Positions 8,502-16,392 of a stretch of 42,033 bases of DNA are shown in pieces (within the stretch, counting starts at the first letter, position 1; every line of letters starts with the position of its first letter). This DNA is from Candidatus Nanopelagicales bacterium (lineage in GTDB: Bacteria; Actinomycetota; Actinomycetes; S36-B12): assembly GCA_030726915.1 (NCBI GenBank), contig JANRCR010000015.1, forward strand, positions 1-42,033, in the 5' to 3' direction. Below the pieces are notes generated by a model that searched no databases, had not been told where the DNA came from, and saw nothing but the letters and a program-made list of their open reading frames with translations. Both the position numbers and the translations under genes were made by a program.

Positions 8502-10112
8502 ATGAGGACGCTCGGCTACGCGCGGCGTGTGCCCTTGGCGATCTCCGGCGCCGTGCGTCGATTCACCCAGGACCCGGCTCGTGGCCGTGCGGCCCTGGAG
8601 CGGGCAGTCCCGAGGCTGCGTCGCTCCCCGAAGCGCCCGGACGGAGCCTCCGCACTCGATAGGGCCATTGCCCGCGATCGCTACGAGCAGGCGCTGGCGG
8701 CCCTGGCGTCCATCCCCCGTGACGCGCCCGAGCGCGCGGGCTGCGAACTCGCATTCGCCGTCCTCGCGGGCCGACTCACAGAGGTCGCGAGCGCGAAGCC
8801 ACGGGACTCACGAGGTCGACGGGCTGTGCGATCCGCGCGACGCCAATTAGCGGTCATGAGTCAGGGGGTCTCCGACACCCCTGCCGCGGCAGCACCCGCG
8901 ACGCGGCCCCGGGGTGGTCCTCCCAGGATTTTGCACGTGGTGACGAATTCGCTCCCCGTCACCCAGGCCGGGTCAACGATTCGTACTCATCGCATCGCCG
9001 GTGCACAGCGTGATCTGGGGTGGGATGCACGGGTTGTCACGCGACCGGGCTATCCGGTGACCCATGGTGACCTTCGTGCGGATGACCCGCAGGTCCTCGA
9101 TGGGGTGTCTTATCACCGTCTCCTTCCGCTCGTCATGCCGCCGGAGGAAAGCCTGGCGCCTGTGTACGCCGGACTCCTCGGCAATCTGGTGGATCGGCTG
9201 CTTCCCGACGTCCTGCACGCCGCGTCCGACCAGGTCAACGCAGCAGCAGCACGTGAGGTGGGTCGTAGCCGAGGGATACCCGTGGCGTACGAGGCCCGCA
9301 GCTTCTTCGAGGACACGTGGCTGGCCCGCCACGGCGGTGAGGACGCCCGGGAGGTCGATACCTTCCGGCTCCTGCAGCAGCGACACACCGATGTCCTCCT
9401 CGCCGCGGATGTCGTGACAACGCTGGGTACTGGCATGCGAGATGCGATCATCGCCCGCGGCGTTGACCCGGCGCGGGTCTTCATCACACCAAACGCTGTG
9501 CCCATGGACTTCCTCGATGTCCGCGACGTACGGGCGAGCCGCGAACGACTTGGTGTGCCGTCGGCCCTGTGGATCGGGAGTGTGGCCACCATTAATGATG
9601 ACGAGGGCATGGACACCCTTGTTGAGGCGATCGCCCTGCTGCGTGAGGCGGGTATCGATGCGCGTGGCCTGATTGTCGGGGACGGTCCCGGTCTCGTGGC
9701 GGTGCGAGCGCTGGCGCACGACCTCCATGTTCCCCTGATCTCCCCGGGTCGTGTGCCGGTGGAGGAGGTCAAGACGTGGTTCGATGCACTCGATGTTTTT
9801 GGACTGCCCCGCCGGGATAGTTCCGTCTACCGGCTGGTGACACCGTTGAAGCCGCTGGAAGCTCAGGCACGCGGGATCCCCACCGTGGGGAGTGATTTGC
9901 CGGCGATCACCGAGGTGCTCGCTCCTGGCTCCGCCCTGGTGCGGCCCGACGATCCTCGGGCGCTGGCCGAGGCCCTCCTGCCCCTGGCGGATCCAGACCT
10001 CCGGGCCGAGCAGGGAGAGCGTGCCCGCAGGTGGATCGCTGAGACGCGCACATGGCCTTCCGTGATGGAGGCCTATCGTTCGGCGTACGCTTTGGTCGGC
10101 GTTCCGGTGTGA
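8502..10112 (+). CDS. Glycosyltransferase, GT4-like, with helical N-terminal extension
   Basis: A 536-residue protein. The first roughly 140 residues are Arg/Ala-rich and helical (RDRYEQALAALASIPRDAPE), perhaps TPR-like. The GT-B domain then starts at PRILHVVTNSLPVTQAGSTI, and a GT4-type C-lobe contains VPVEEVKTWFDALDVFGLPR and TPLKPLEAQARGIPTVGSDL. The track ORF runs back to 7515 as antisense shadow of wecB. I chose the ATG at 8502 because GGGAGGTG lies just upstream and a TAGTAT -10 lies at 8477. It is the first gene of the rightward arm (wecC, wzm, wzt, GT). No membrane segment is evident. Donor specificity cannot be inferred. Confidence 0.88.
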   Translation: MRTLGYARRVPLAISGAVRRFTQDPARGRAALERAVPRLRRSPKRPDGASALDRAIARDRYEQALAALASIPRDAPERAGCELAFAVLAGRLTEVASAKPRDSRGRRAVRSARRQLAVMSQGVSDTPAAAAPATRPRGGPPRILHVVTNSLPVTQAGSTIRTHRIAGAQRDLGWDARVVTRPGYPVTHGDLRADDPQVLDGVSYHRLLPLVMPPEESLAPVYAGLLGNLVDRLLPDVLHAASDQVNAAAAREVGRSRGIPVAYEARSFFEDTWLARHGGEDAREVDTFRLLQQRHTDVLLAADVVTTLGTGMRDAIIARGVDPARVFITPNAVPMDFLDVRDVRASRERLGVPSALWIGSVATINDDEGMDTLVEAIALLREAGIDARGLIVGDGPGLVAVRALAHDLHVPLISPGRVPVEEVKTWFDALDVFGLPRRDSSVYRLVTPLKPLEAQARGIPTVGSDLPAITEVLAPGSALVRPDDPRALAEALLPLADPDLRAEQGERARRWIAETRTWPSVMEAYRSAYALVGVPV

Positions 10113-10194
10113 ACGCCCGGCTCGAAGGCCCCCGGTGCCGGCGATCCGCTCGTAGCCCGGCTTCCGGCATGTGCGGAGACGACGAAGGATGGAC

Positions 10195-11454
10195 ATGACG
10201 CGCGATCTCGTGGTGATCGGTCTGGGGTACGTCGGTCTGCCGTTGGCACAGGAGGCCACGCGAGCGGGGCTGTCCGTGACCGGGCTCGATGCCTCGACCG
10301 CCGTTGTCGACGGCCTGAGGGCCGGGCGCTCCCATGTGGATGATTTAAGCGATTCCGATCTTGCCGAGATGATCGCCCTGGGCTTTGACGTCACGACGGA
10401 TCCCAACGTTATCGCCGAGGCGGAGACGATCGTGATCTGCGTGCCGACACCGCTGACGCCCGAGGGTGGCCCCGATCTGGGGGCTGTGCTGAGCGCGACA
10501 CGCGCCATTGCGGACCATCTCCGACCCGGGCAGCTCGTCGTCTTGGAGTCCACCACCTATCCGGGCACGACGGACGATGAGGTCCGACCCGTGCTGGAAG
10601 CGCGTGGACTCGTGGCGGGCACCGACTTCCACCTGGCCTTTAGTCCCGAGCGCATTGACCCCGGCAACCCCACCTTTGGCATGCGCAACACGCCCAAGGT
10701 CGTCGGTGGCCATACCGCTGCCTGCACCACCGTGGCTGCCGCTTTTTATGGTCGATTCGTCGACACGGTCGTGACCGCCAAGGGGACGCGCGAGGCGGAG
10801 ATGGCCAAACTTCTCGAAAACACGTACCGCCATATCAACATTGCCCTGGTGAACGAGATGGCCCGCTTCTGCCACGAACTCGATATCGACCTGTGGGATG
10901 TCATTGCTGCGGCCAAGAGCAAGCCCTTTGGATTCCATGCCTTTTACCCCGGCCCCGGCGTCGGAGGTCATTGCATCCCCATCGATCCCAACTATCTGTC
11001 CTACCAGGTCCAGGCGAAGTTGGGCTATCCCTTTCGATTCGTTGAGTTGGCCCAAGAGATCAACGCGGGAATGCCCTCATACGTCGTCCGGCGTATCCAA
11101 GACGCGCTCAATGACGAGGGCAAGGCCCTCCGGGGTGCCCGCATCCTGCTCCTCGGAGTGACCTACAAGCCCGATATCGCCGATCAACGAGAGTCACCCG
11201 CCAAGCCGATCGCCGTGGAACTCATCGAGATGGGTGCCGTCGTGCAATTCCACGATCCGTATGTCCAGACCTGGGGCCTCGGGCCAACCTCCATGGAATG
11301 TGTCAGCAACGTGGAGACCGCCGTGGCGGAGGCGGACATGTGCGTACTGCTTCAAAACCACGGCCTCTACGACCTTGATGACATCATCGCGTCATCTCGA
11401 CGACTCTTTGACACGCGCGGCGTGACCGCCGGACCGAAGGTGGTGCGGCTCTGA
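10195..11454 (+). CDS. wecC: UDP-N-acetyl-D-mannosamine dehydrogenase (UDP-sugar 6-dehydrogenase family)
   Basis: NAD-dependent four-electron oxidation of a UDP-sugar at C6, most likely UDP-ManNAc to UDP-ManNAcA given the wecB in the same block. The 419 residues show the Rossmann motif VIGLGYVGLPLA at the N-terminus, KLLENTYRHINIALVNEMA in the central helix, the catalytic cysteine in GVGGHCIPIDP (Cys near residue 260), and a C-terminal UDP-binding domain (LGVTYKPDIADQRESPA). The track starts at GTG 10171; I prefer the ATG at 10195 because GAAGGA sits five bases upstream and the Rossmann strand follows directly. A UDP-glucose or UDP-GalNAc dehydrogenase cannot be excluded. Its TGA touches the apparent start of the permease gene. 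Confidence 0.92.
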   Translation: MTRDLVVIGLGYVGLPLAQEATRAGLSVTGLDASTAVVDGLRAGRSHVDDLSDSDLAEMIALGFDVTTDPNVIAEAETIVICVPTPLTPEGGPDLGAVLSATRAIADHLRPGQLVVLESTTYPGTTDDEVRPVLEARGLVAGTDFHLAFSPERIDPGNPTFGMRNTPKVVGGHTAACTTVAAAFYGRFVDTVVTAKGTREAEMAKLLENTYRHINIALVNEMARFCHELDIDLWDVIAAAKSKPFGFHAFYPGPGVGGHCIPIDPNYLSYQVQAKLGYPFRFVELAQEINAGMPSYVVRRIQDALNDEGKALRGARILLLGVTYKPDIADQRESPAKPIAVELIEMGAVVQFHDPYVQTWGLGPTSMECVSNVETAVAEADMCVLLQNHGLYDLDDIIASSRRLFDTRGVTAGPKVVRL

Positions 11455-12338
11455 TTGTCGTCGACGGCCGCGAGGTCGACGCGAAGGAACTTGCGCTGGC
11501 TTCCGGCCTTGAGCCGGTCAACAGCCGTCCCCCGCTGTTTGCCTACCTGCGCAGTGTGTGGGGACGGCGGAGTTTTATTCGCGCTTTCGCCAAGGCGAGT
11601 GTAGATAAGCAAAACACCAAGAGCAGGCTCGGCCAGTTCTGGCAGGTCATGGATCCGGTCCTGACGATGGCCCTCTACTGGTTCCTGTTCGGCTTCCTCA
11701 TGGGGGGCCGGGGAAGCGTTGAGAATTACACGGGATTCCTCGCCGTCGGTGTCTTCACCTTCGCACTCATTCGCCAGTCGGTCACCGCGGGATCACGCTC
11801 GATATCCGGCAATGAGGGCCTCGTGCGCTCCATCCACTTCCCGCGGGCCGTGCTTCCCCTTGCGGTTGTCGGCAAGCAACTGCGCGTCTTCTACTACGCA
11901 CTCCCGATCATGATCATCATCCTGCTCGTCACGGGTGAGCCCGTGACGTGGCAGTGGCTTCTTGCCCCCGTGGCCCTCCTGCTGATCGTCCTCTTCAGCG
12001 TGGGAATGGCACTGATCATGGCCCGCATCGTCGCCACGGTGCGCGATATCTCCGAAGTTTTGCCCTACTTCCTGCGAGTGTGGGGCTACATGTCCGGGGT
12101 CATGATTCCCATCGCGGACCGCCTTGAGCGACTCGGTGTGCCCGACTGGGCGACATTCATCATCGAGATCAATCCCGGGACGGTCTTTCTCAACTGCATG
12201 CGCGATGCCCTGATGGACTCCTACTTTTCCCCGGGTGGCTGGATCAATTGGGCTCTTGCTGTGGCCTGGACACTCATCATCCTGCCCTTCGGTGTGTGGT
12301 TCTTCTGGAGGGCGGAGGCCGAGTATGGCCGCGGCTGA
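11454..12338 (+). CDS. wzm: Polysaccharide ABC exporter permease (Wzm-like, ABC-2)
   Basis: Membrane subunit of an ABC transporter that moves lipid-linked glycan across the membrane. About six hydrophobic segments are visible, for example VMDPVLTMALYWFLFGFLMG and YYALPIMIIILLVTG. The family segment KSRLGQFWQVMDP precedes TM1. The first canonical start in frame is GTG 11556 (260 residues), but it has no Shine-Dalgarno. The frame is open upstream and encodes NSRPPLFAYLRSVWGRRSFI, which resembles the N-terminal region of many actinobacterial homologues. Between the stop at 11409 and 11556 there is no ATG, GTG or TTG in frame. ATT 11454 or CTG 11451, preceded by GAAGGTGG, are the candidate starts, giving about 294 residues. 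Product confidence is high, start confidence moderate. The 3' end overlaps wzt by 14 bp. Confidence 0.85.
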   Translation: MVVDGREVDAKELALASGLEPVNSRPPLFAYLRSVWGRRSFIRAFAKASVDKQNTKSRLGQFWQVMDPVLTMALYWFLFGFLMGGRGSVENYTGFLAVGVFTFALIRQSVTAGSRSISGNEGLVRSIHFPRAVLPLAVVGKQLRVFYYALPIMIIILLVTGEPVTWQWLLAPVALLLIVLFSVGMALIMARIVATVRDISEVLPYFLRVWGYMSGVMIPIADRLERLGVPDWATFIIEINPGTVFLNCMRDALMDSYFSPGGWINWALAVAWTLIILPFGVWFFWRAEAEYGRG

Positions 12339-13254
12339 GGACTTTGAGTTTGATGACATCGATCTCACCGACGAAGTCGACTTCTCGGGAGTGGCACCCC
12401 CCAAGCCGGGAGATCCCGCGGCGCCCATCAAGGTCATCGTGGATGACCTCCACATCGTTTACCGCGTGTGGACGGCACCCCAGGGGCCACCGCCTGAGGA
12501 TGCGCGCTGGTGGCTTCGAGTCAAGGCGCGCCGCCCGGTATCGGTCAAGCGCGAAGTCCATGCCCTCCGGGGAGTGACATTCGTCGCTCGTCAGGGAGAC
12601 GCCATCGGGGTGATCGGCAAGAACGGTGCCGGCAAATCGACACTCATGCGTGCCATTGCGGGGCTGCTGCCCCCCAATGAGGGATCAGTATTCGCGGATG
12701 GGCAGCCGACCATGCTGGGTGTGAGTTCCGCCCTCATGCAGGCGCTTCCCGGATCGCGCAACGTCGAGCTCGGTCTGCTGGCGCTGGGACTGACACCGGC
12801 GGAGGTCACGGAGCGCTATCCCTCGGTGGTGGAGTTCAGCGGGATCGGTTCCGCCATACATATGCCCATGAGCACCTACTCGTCCGGCATGTCGGCACGG
12901 TTGAAGTTCGCTATCGCCTCGGCCGTCACACATGAGATCTTGCTCATTGATGAGGCGCTCTCGACCGGTGATGGTGAGTTTGTTAAGCGCAGTAGTGAGC
13001 GTATCCAGAGTCTGCGAGACGACGCTGACACGATTTTTTTGGTGAGCCATTCCATGGGGGCGATTCGCAGCGCCTGCAACCGAGTCCTGTGGCTTGATGA
13101 GGGCCGCATCCTCGCCGATGGGGACCCCGATGACATCGTGCCGGAGTACGAGCAACGTTTTGGGCTCAAGACCAAGAAGGCCATGCGCGAACGACGCCGG
13201 AAGCGCCGGGATGACAATGAGCAGGCCACGCTCGAGGAGCAGGAGGGGGAGTGA
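12325..13254 (+). CDS. wzt: Polysaccharide ABC exporter ATPase (Wzt/TagH-like)
   Basis: ATP-hydrolysing partner of the Wzm-like permease. The 309 residues start with an acidic extension (AEDFEFDDIDLTDEVDF). The nucleotide-binding domain has Walker A GKNGAGKST at residues 98-106, the ABC signature as YSSGMSARLKFA, Walker B ILLIDEAL and the switch His in FLVSHSMG. The insertion between the first strands (PPPEDARWWLRVKARRPVSV) is usual in Wzt/TagH ATPases. The C-terminus is a short Lys/Arg/Glu-rich tail; there is no C-terminal carbohydrate-binding domain of the kind found in O-antigen Wzt. I chose ATG 12325 because GGAGG precedes it and the track's GTG 12235 lies deep in the permease gene. It overlaps wzm by 14 bp. 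Confidence 0.93.
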   Translation: MAAAEDFEFDDIDLTDEVDFSGVAPPKPGDPAAPIKVIVDDLHIVYRVWTAPQGPPPEDARWWLRVKARRPVSVKREVHALRGVTFVARQGDAIGVIGKNGAGKSTLMRAIAGLLPPNEGSVFADGQPTMLGVSSALMQALPGSRNVELGLLALGLTPAEVTERYPSVVEFSGIGSAIHMPMSTYSSGMSARLKFAIASAVTHEILLIDEALSTGDGEFVKRSSERIQSLRDDADTIFLVSHSMGAIRSACNRVLWLDEGRILADGDPDDIVPEYEQRFGLKTKKAMRERRRKRRDDNEQATLEEQEGE

Positions 13255-13255
13255 C

Positions 13256-14350
13256 GTGCGCGTCCTCGTGATGTGCACGGTGCACGACCCGCGGGATGCT
13301 CGCATCTCGGAGCGACAAATCGCCGCTCTTCTGGCGGCTGGTCACACTGTGACGCAGGCCGGTCCCTTCACGGCCTTCGGTGCGACCTCGATGCCGGGGG
13401 TGCAGGCCATCGACCTGCCACGCGCACACGGGCGCCATCGTGTGAGGGCGTGGAGGGCTGCGCGTCGACTCCTGCGCCGAACGGCGAGTGAGTACGACGT
13501 GATCCTCATTCACAGTCCTGAACTCATCCCGGCCGCTGTCGGTCTTGATCACACCGCCGTTGTGTGGGACGTGCACGAGGACACGGCGTCGACACTGGCC
13601 ATGAAGAGCTGGCTGCCGCAGGCTCTGCGGGGACCGATCGCGGCAGTCGTGCGAAGGGCTGAGGCCTCCGCGGAGCGGCGGGCCCACGTCATGCTGGCTG
13701 AGCGCGCCTACGCCGAGAGATTTGCCTTGGTGCACCCCGTGGTGCCCAACACCCCCATGATGCCTGCGCAGGTGGTCCCCTCGTCCCCTGGGCGTGCCAT
13801 CTACGTGGGCAGTCTCACCGCGGCACGGGGAGTCCACGACCTCATCGATGTGGGTCGCCGCCTGTCCGAGCAGGGCGAGATACGCCTGGATGTCATCGGG
13901 CCGGCCGCACCCGCCATTGCTGCAGACATGCGGGCTGCCCAGGCTCAGGGCTGGCTGACCTGGCGTGGCTTCATCCCCAATGCTGAAGCGCTTCGGCTCA
14001 TGGACGGTGCCACCGTGGGTCTATCTCTCCTGCATGACGAACCCAACTATCGCCATTCCATGCCCACCAAGTTGCTGGAGTATCTCGCGCGGGGGATCCC
14101 CTTCATCTCCACTCCTTTACCCCTGGCGGTGGGCCTAGCCACGGCGAGCGGTGGAGGCATCATCGTTCCGTTTGGCGATGCCGCGGCCACCGCCCAGGCT
14201 GTGCGCACACTGCATGACGATGATCGGGGTCGCCAGACCCTCGCCGATCAGGGACATGCATGGGTGGTGGAGCATGCGGACTGGGGCAGGGATGGCCCGG
14301 CATTTGTGGCGCAACTCGAGGAGTGGGCTGCTACGCGTCCTCGTCCCTGA
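13256..14350 (+). CDS. Glycosyltransferase, GT4 family
   Basis: A 364-residue GT-B glycosyltransferase. The N-lobe begins VRVLVMCTVHDPRDARISER with ADVIL-like strands. The C-lobe has AIYVGSLTAARGVHDLIDVG and the GT4 acceptor/donor motif HSMPTKLLEYLARGIPFIST. The GTG at 13256 is chosen because AGGAGGGG lies ten bases upstream and the conserved N-terminal strand starts immediately; the track's 13094 start lies inside wzt. The stop of wzt is one base away, so the genes are co-transcribed. No membrane segment is seen. Its 3' end overlaps the convergent sulfotransferase-like gene by 20 bp. Sugar specificity is unknown. Confidence 0.9.
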   Translation: MRVLVMCTVHDPRDARISERQIAALLAAGHTVTQAGPFTAFGATSMPGVQAIDLPRAHGRHRVRAWRAARRLLRRTASEYDVILIHSPELIPAAVGLDHTAVVWDVHEDTASTLAMKSWLPQALRGPIAAVVRRAEASAERRAHVMLAERAYAERFALVHPVVPNTPMMPAQVVPSSPGRAIYVGSLTAARGVHDLIDVGRRLSEQGEIRLDVIGPAAPAIAADMRAAQAQGWLTWRGFIPNAEALRLMDGATVGLSLLHDEPNYRHSMPTKLLEYLARGIPFISTPLPLAVGLATASGGGIIVPFGDAAATAQAVRTLHDDDRGRQTLADQGHAWVVEHADWGRDGPAFVAQLEEWAATRPRP

Positions 14351-15413
14351 GTCGATCCCACCCCAGCGCATCCCCCTGCGCATCCCGGGCGGCCTGTGCG
14401 GCCGAGGACACCTCCTCGATCGTGGGTAGGCCCGGATCGCTCCCGGCGCTGGCACAGGTCAGATCCGAGAGAGTGCCGTGGATCGCCACGTCACAGCGGG
14501 CAAGGTCGGCGACATCATCGGCTGACCATCCCCGCACGTCATCCTGCACGGTGTCCGGCAGGCCGAGTCGGCGCCCGCGATCATCTCGTTGAGCCCATCC
14601 CGAGCGCAGGAGCCGCCGATGTCGTGACCGCACCTCCCGACGACCCTCGCCCGCCGCTCGAGCAGCGACGTTGAGATCGTGCAGGACAAAGGTTTCTGAT
14701 CCCGTGAGCGAGATATTGGCGATATCGCCTGGGATCAGCGGAGGCTGCGCCGGCAACTCATCGACGGCTGCCGCCGACACGAATCGTCTCCAGGTTTCGC
14801 CCGGGTCTGCGGAGGAAGCCGGGATGGTCACCACCGCGACCGAACGTGCGGCCTCCTGCCAGCGTCGCACGAGATCCGCATAGCGATAGGCACGCCAGAA
14901 GCCACGATTGAGGACCGACTCGTAGATGTGTGAGGCACGTTCATCGGTGCGCAGGGCGAGGTAGTCGATGTAGGTCTCGATGTTGGCATTGCGCACGTGC
15001 TGCTGCCACGAACTGGGCAGCACCCGGTCCAGGGCGCGGGCCGTGACGATGACGTCAACGGGAGCGGGGGCGAAGGCGTCAACGATCGCGGATGCCCCGG
15101 AGGGACGCAGAACAGACATGGCCTCGGCGGACAGGATCACATCACCAGCGGTGGATGCGACCGCACGCAGGAGTGCGTCAGCATCGGATCCATCCTGGTG
15201 GGTCCAGGCGTCCCCCTGGAGGCCAATCTCTGCGTTGGCACGAGCACAATCGATCAGCCCGGGCACCTGATTGTGGTCAAGGCGCCCACGCGTGCGGACC
15301 GGATAGATGTCAGGTGATAGGTCACCCGACATGGTGAGTGATTGCAGGACCCGCTGCAGGTAGGTGGTCGCTGTCTTACGGGGACCGATGTGCAGGACGA
15401 CCCGCCGTGCCAT
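14331..15413 (-). CDS. Sulfotransferase-like protein (paralogue A)
   Basis: Predicted PAPS-dependent sulfotransferase-fold protein, 360 residues. The N-terminal strand-loop-helix VVLHIGPRKTATTYLQRVLQ matches the 5'-phosphosulfate-binding loop (PKSGTT-like) of the family. A second segment, VTARALDRVLPSSWQQHVRN, resembles the 3'-phosphate-binding R...S region. The protein is clearly related to the gene at 16393: both have the HIG.xK..TTYLQRVL start and LPSSWQQH(V/I)RN. Context in a glycan export block suggests transfer of sulfate to a sugar hydroxyl. It is the last of three leftward genes, with its start one base after the stop of the gene upstream. Sulfotransferase-fold proteins with other activities exist, so the reaction is inferred. 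Confidence 0.72.
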   Translation of the reverse strand: MARRVVLHIGPRKTATTYLQRVLQSLTMSGDLSPDIYPVRTRGRLDHNQVPGLIDCARANAEIGLQGDAWTHQDGSDADALLRAVASTAGDVILSAEAMSVLRPSGASAIVDAFAPAPVDVIVTARALDRVLPSSWQQHVRNANIETYIDYLALRTDERASHIYESVLNRGFWRAYRYADLVRRWQEAARSVAVVTIPASSADPGETWRRFVSAAAVDELPAQPPLIPGDIANISLTGSETFVLHDLNVAARAAGEGRREVRSRHRRLLRSGWAQRDDRGRRLGLPDTVQDDVRGWSADDVADLARCDVAIHGTLSDLTCASAGSDPGLPTIEEVSSAAQAARDAQGDALGWDRLRDEDA

Positions 15414-15414
15414 G

Positions 15415-16383
15415 TCAGTTTCGCCGAGAGCGACGACGAAGAGTCGACCTCAGTCCCCGACCAGATTGGCCCCACAGGAATCCCCCCGCGGTGCCCAGAC
15501 ACACGGACACGATCCAGGCCAGACCGACCCAGGGGTTCAGCATGATGGATCCGATCATGCCCGTGATGGCGAAGGTGACGGCGAGGAGCAACAGCGTCGG
15601 GGCAAGCCTGTCCCGGGATTTGCGACGTTGAGGCCGAGGTGTCCGGGTTGGCTTCGACTCGCGAAGATCGACGGTCTTGCGTCGTCCCACGGCGGTCTCA
15701 ACCGCATAGCCATGCTCCACGAGCCAGCGAGCCCCTTCGGCTTCGATGGCGACGAGCTCCTCGGAGGTGAGTGTGTCCCGCCACGCGCCCTCGCGACCGT
15801 CGGTGATGTGGTTTGACGTCACGCGCAGATCATCATCGACACCGTGTTCCTTGGCTGCCTTGGCTCGCTCCGCCTGAGCGGCAAGGTCAACATCCCGCGC
15901 GATGGTGGCGACACGCTCGTGGTCAACGGGCACAGCGAGGTAGTCGGCGAGTTGTCTCACCAGGCCCGGGACATCGTCACGGAAGTCTTCATATCGGCCA
16001 ATCCACACGTCCGACCTGGATGTCCAAAACTCATCACCACGCAGTTCTCGACGGACGATGAGGCGACTGTTTCGAGCTCCGCGCTCTGGATCCTCGGGTT
16101 TTGCCCGACCCTTGCGAAAGAGCGAGGCAACGACGTCGCGGGGATCGCGGTAGGTGTAGAGGTATCGGGCACCCTCATGGGGGAAATCTTCACGGTCAAG
16201 CGCCGGACGGAAGTGGACCTTGGCCATAAGGAGATCGTCGGAGTTGGCTGCGGCGGCGGGGTACTCCTCCGTGGATATTCCTCGAGGGTTGCGCAGGCCC
16301 GGATGACCCTCCACGAGTTGGCGAGCGATCTGCCACACCAGGGTGGATCCGGAGCGGTGCATGCCGCAGACGAGGAGAAGCAC
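15415..16383 (-). CDS. Sulfotransferase with C-terminal membrane hairpin
   Basis: A 322-residue protein. Residues 1-230 are a sulfotransferase domain with the 5'-PSB loop VCGMHRSGSTLVWQIARQLV and a 3'-PB segment YTYRDPRDVVASLFRKGRAK. A basic linker (RTPRPQRRKSRDR) follows, then two hydrophobic segments (LAPTLLLLAVTFAITGMIGS and GLAWIVSVCLGTAGGFLWGQ) and a basic tail. This predicts a cytoplasmic enzyme anchored by a C-terminal hairpin. The start is GTG 16383, nine bases after the stop of the upstream paralogue B gene, without a clear Shine-Dalgarno; an ATG at residue 8 is too late for the PSB strand. It is more similar in motif style to classical sulfotransferases than its two neighbours are. 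The substrate is probably the exported glycan. Confidence 0.78.
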   Translation of the reverse strand: MLLLVCGMHRSGSTLVWQIARQLVEGHPGLRNPRGISTEEYPAAAANSDDLLMAKVHFRPALDREDFPHEGARYLYTYRDPRDVVASLFRKGRAKPEDPERGARNSRLIVRRELRGDEFWTSRSDVWIGRYEDFRDDVPGLVRQLADYLAVPVDHERVATIARDVDLAAQAERAKAAKEHGVDDDLRVTSNHITDGREGAWRDTLTSEELVAIEAEGARWLVEHGYAVETAVGRRKTVDLRESKPTRTPRPQRRKSRDRLAPTLLLLAVTFAITGMIGSIMLNPWVGLAWIVSVCLGTAGGFLWGQSGRGLRSTLRRRSRRN

Positions 16384-16392
16384 GTCGGCAGT

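Noticed and set aside
8973-10556. 527-residue minus-strand ORF
   Set aside because: It is antisense to a well-supported glycosyltransferase and wecC and shows no domain-like sequence; long shadow ORFs are common in GC-rich DNA.
14331-14350. Possible frameshift or misassembly because two genes converge with a 20-bp overlap
   Set aside because: Both reading frames are intact to their stops and each protein has a normal end; short convergent overlaps are common in compact genomes.
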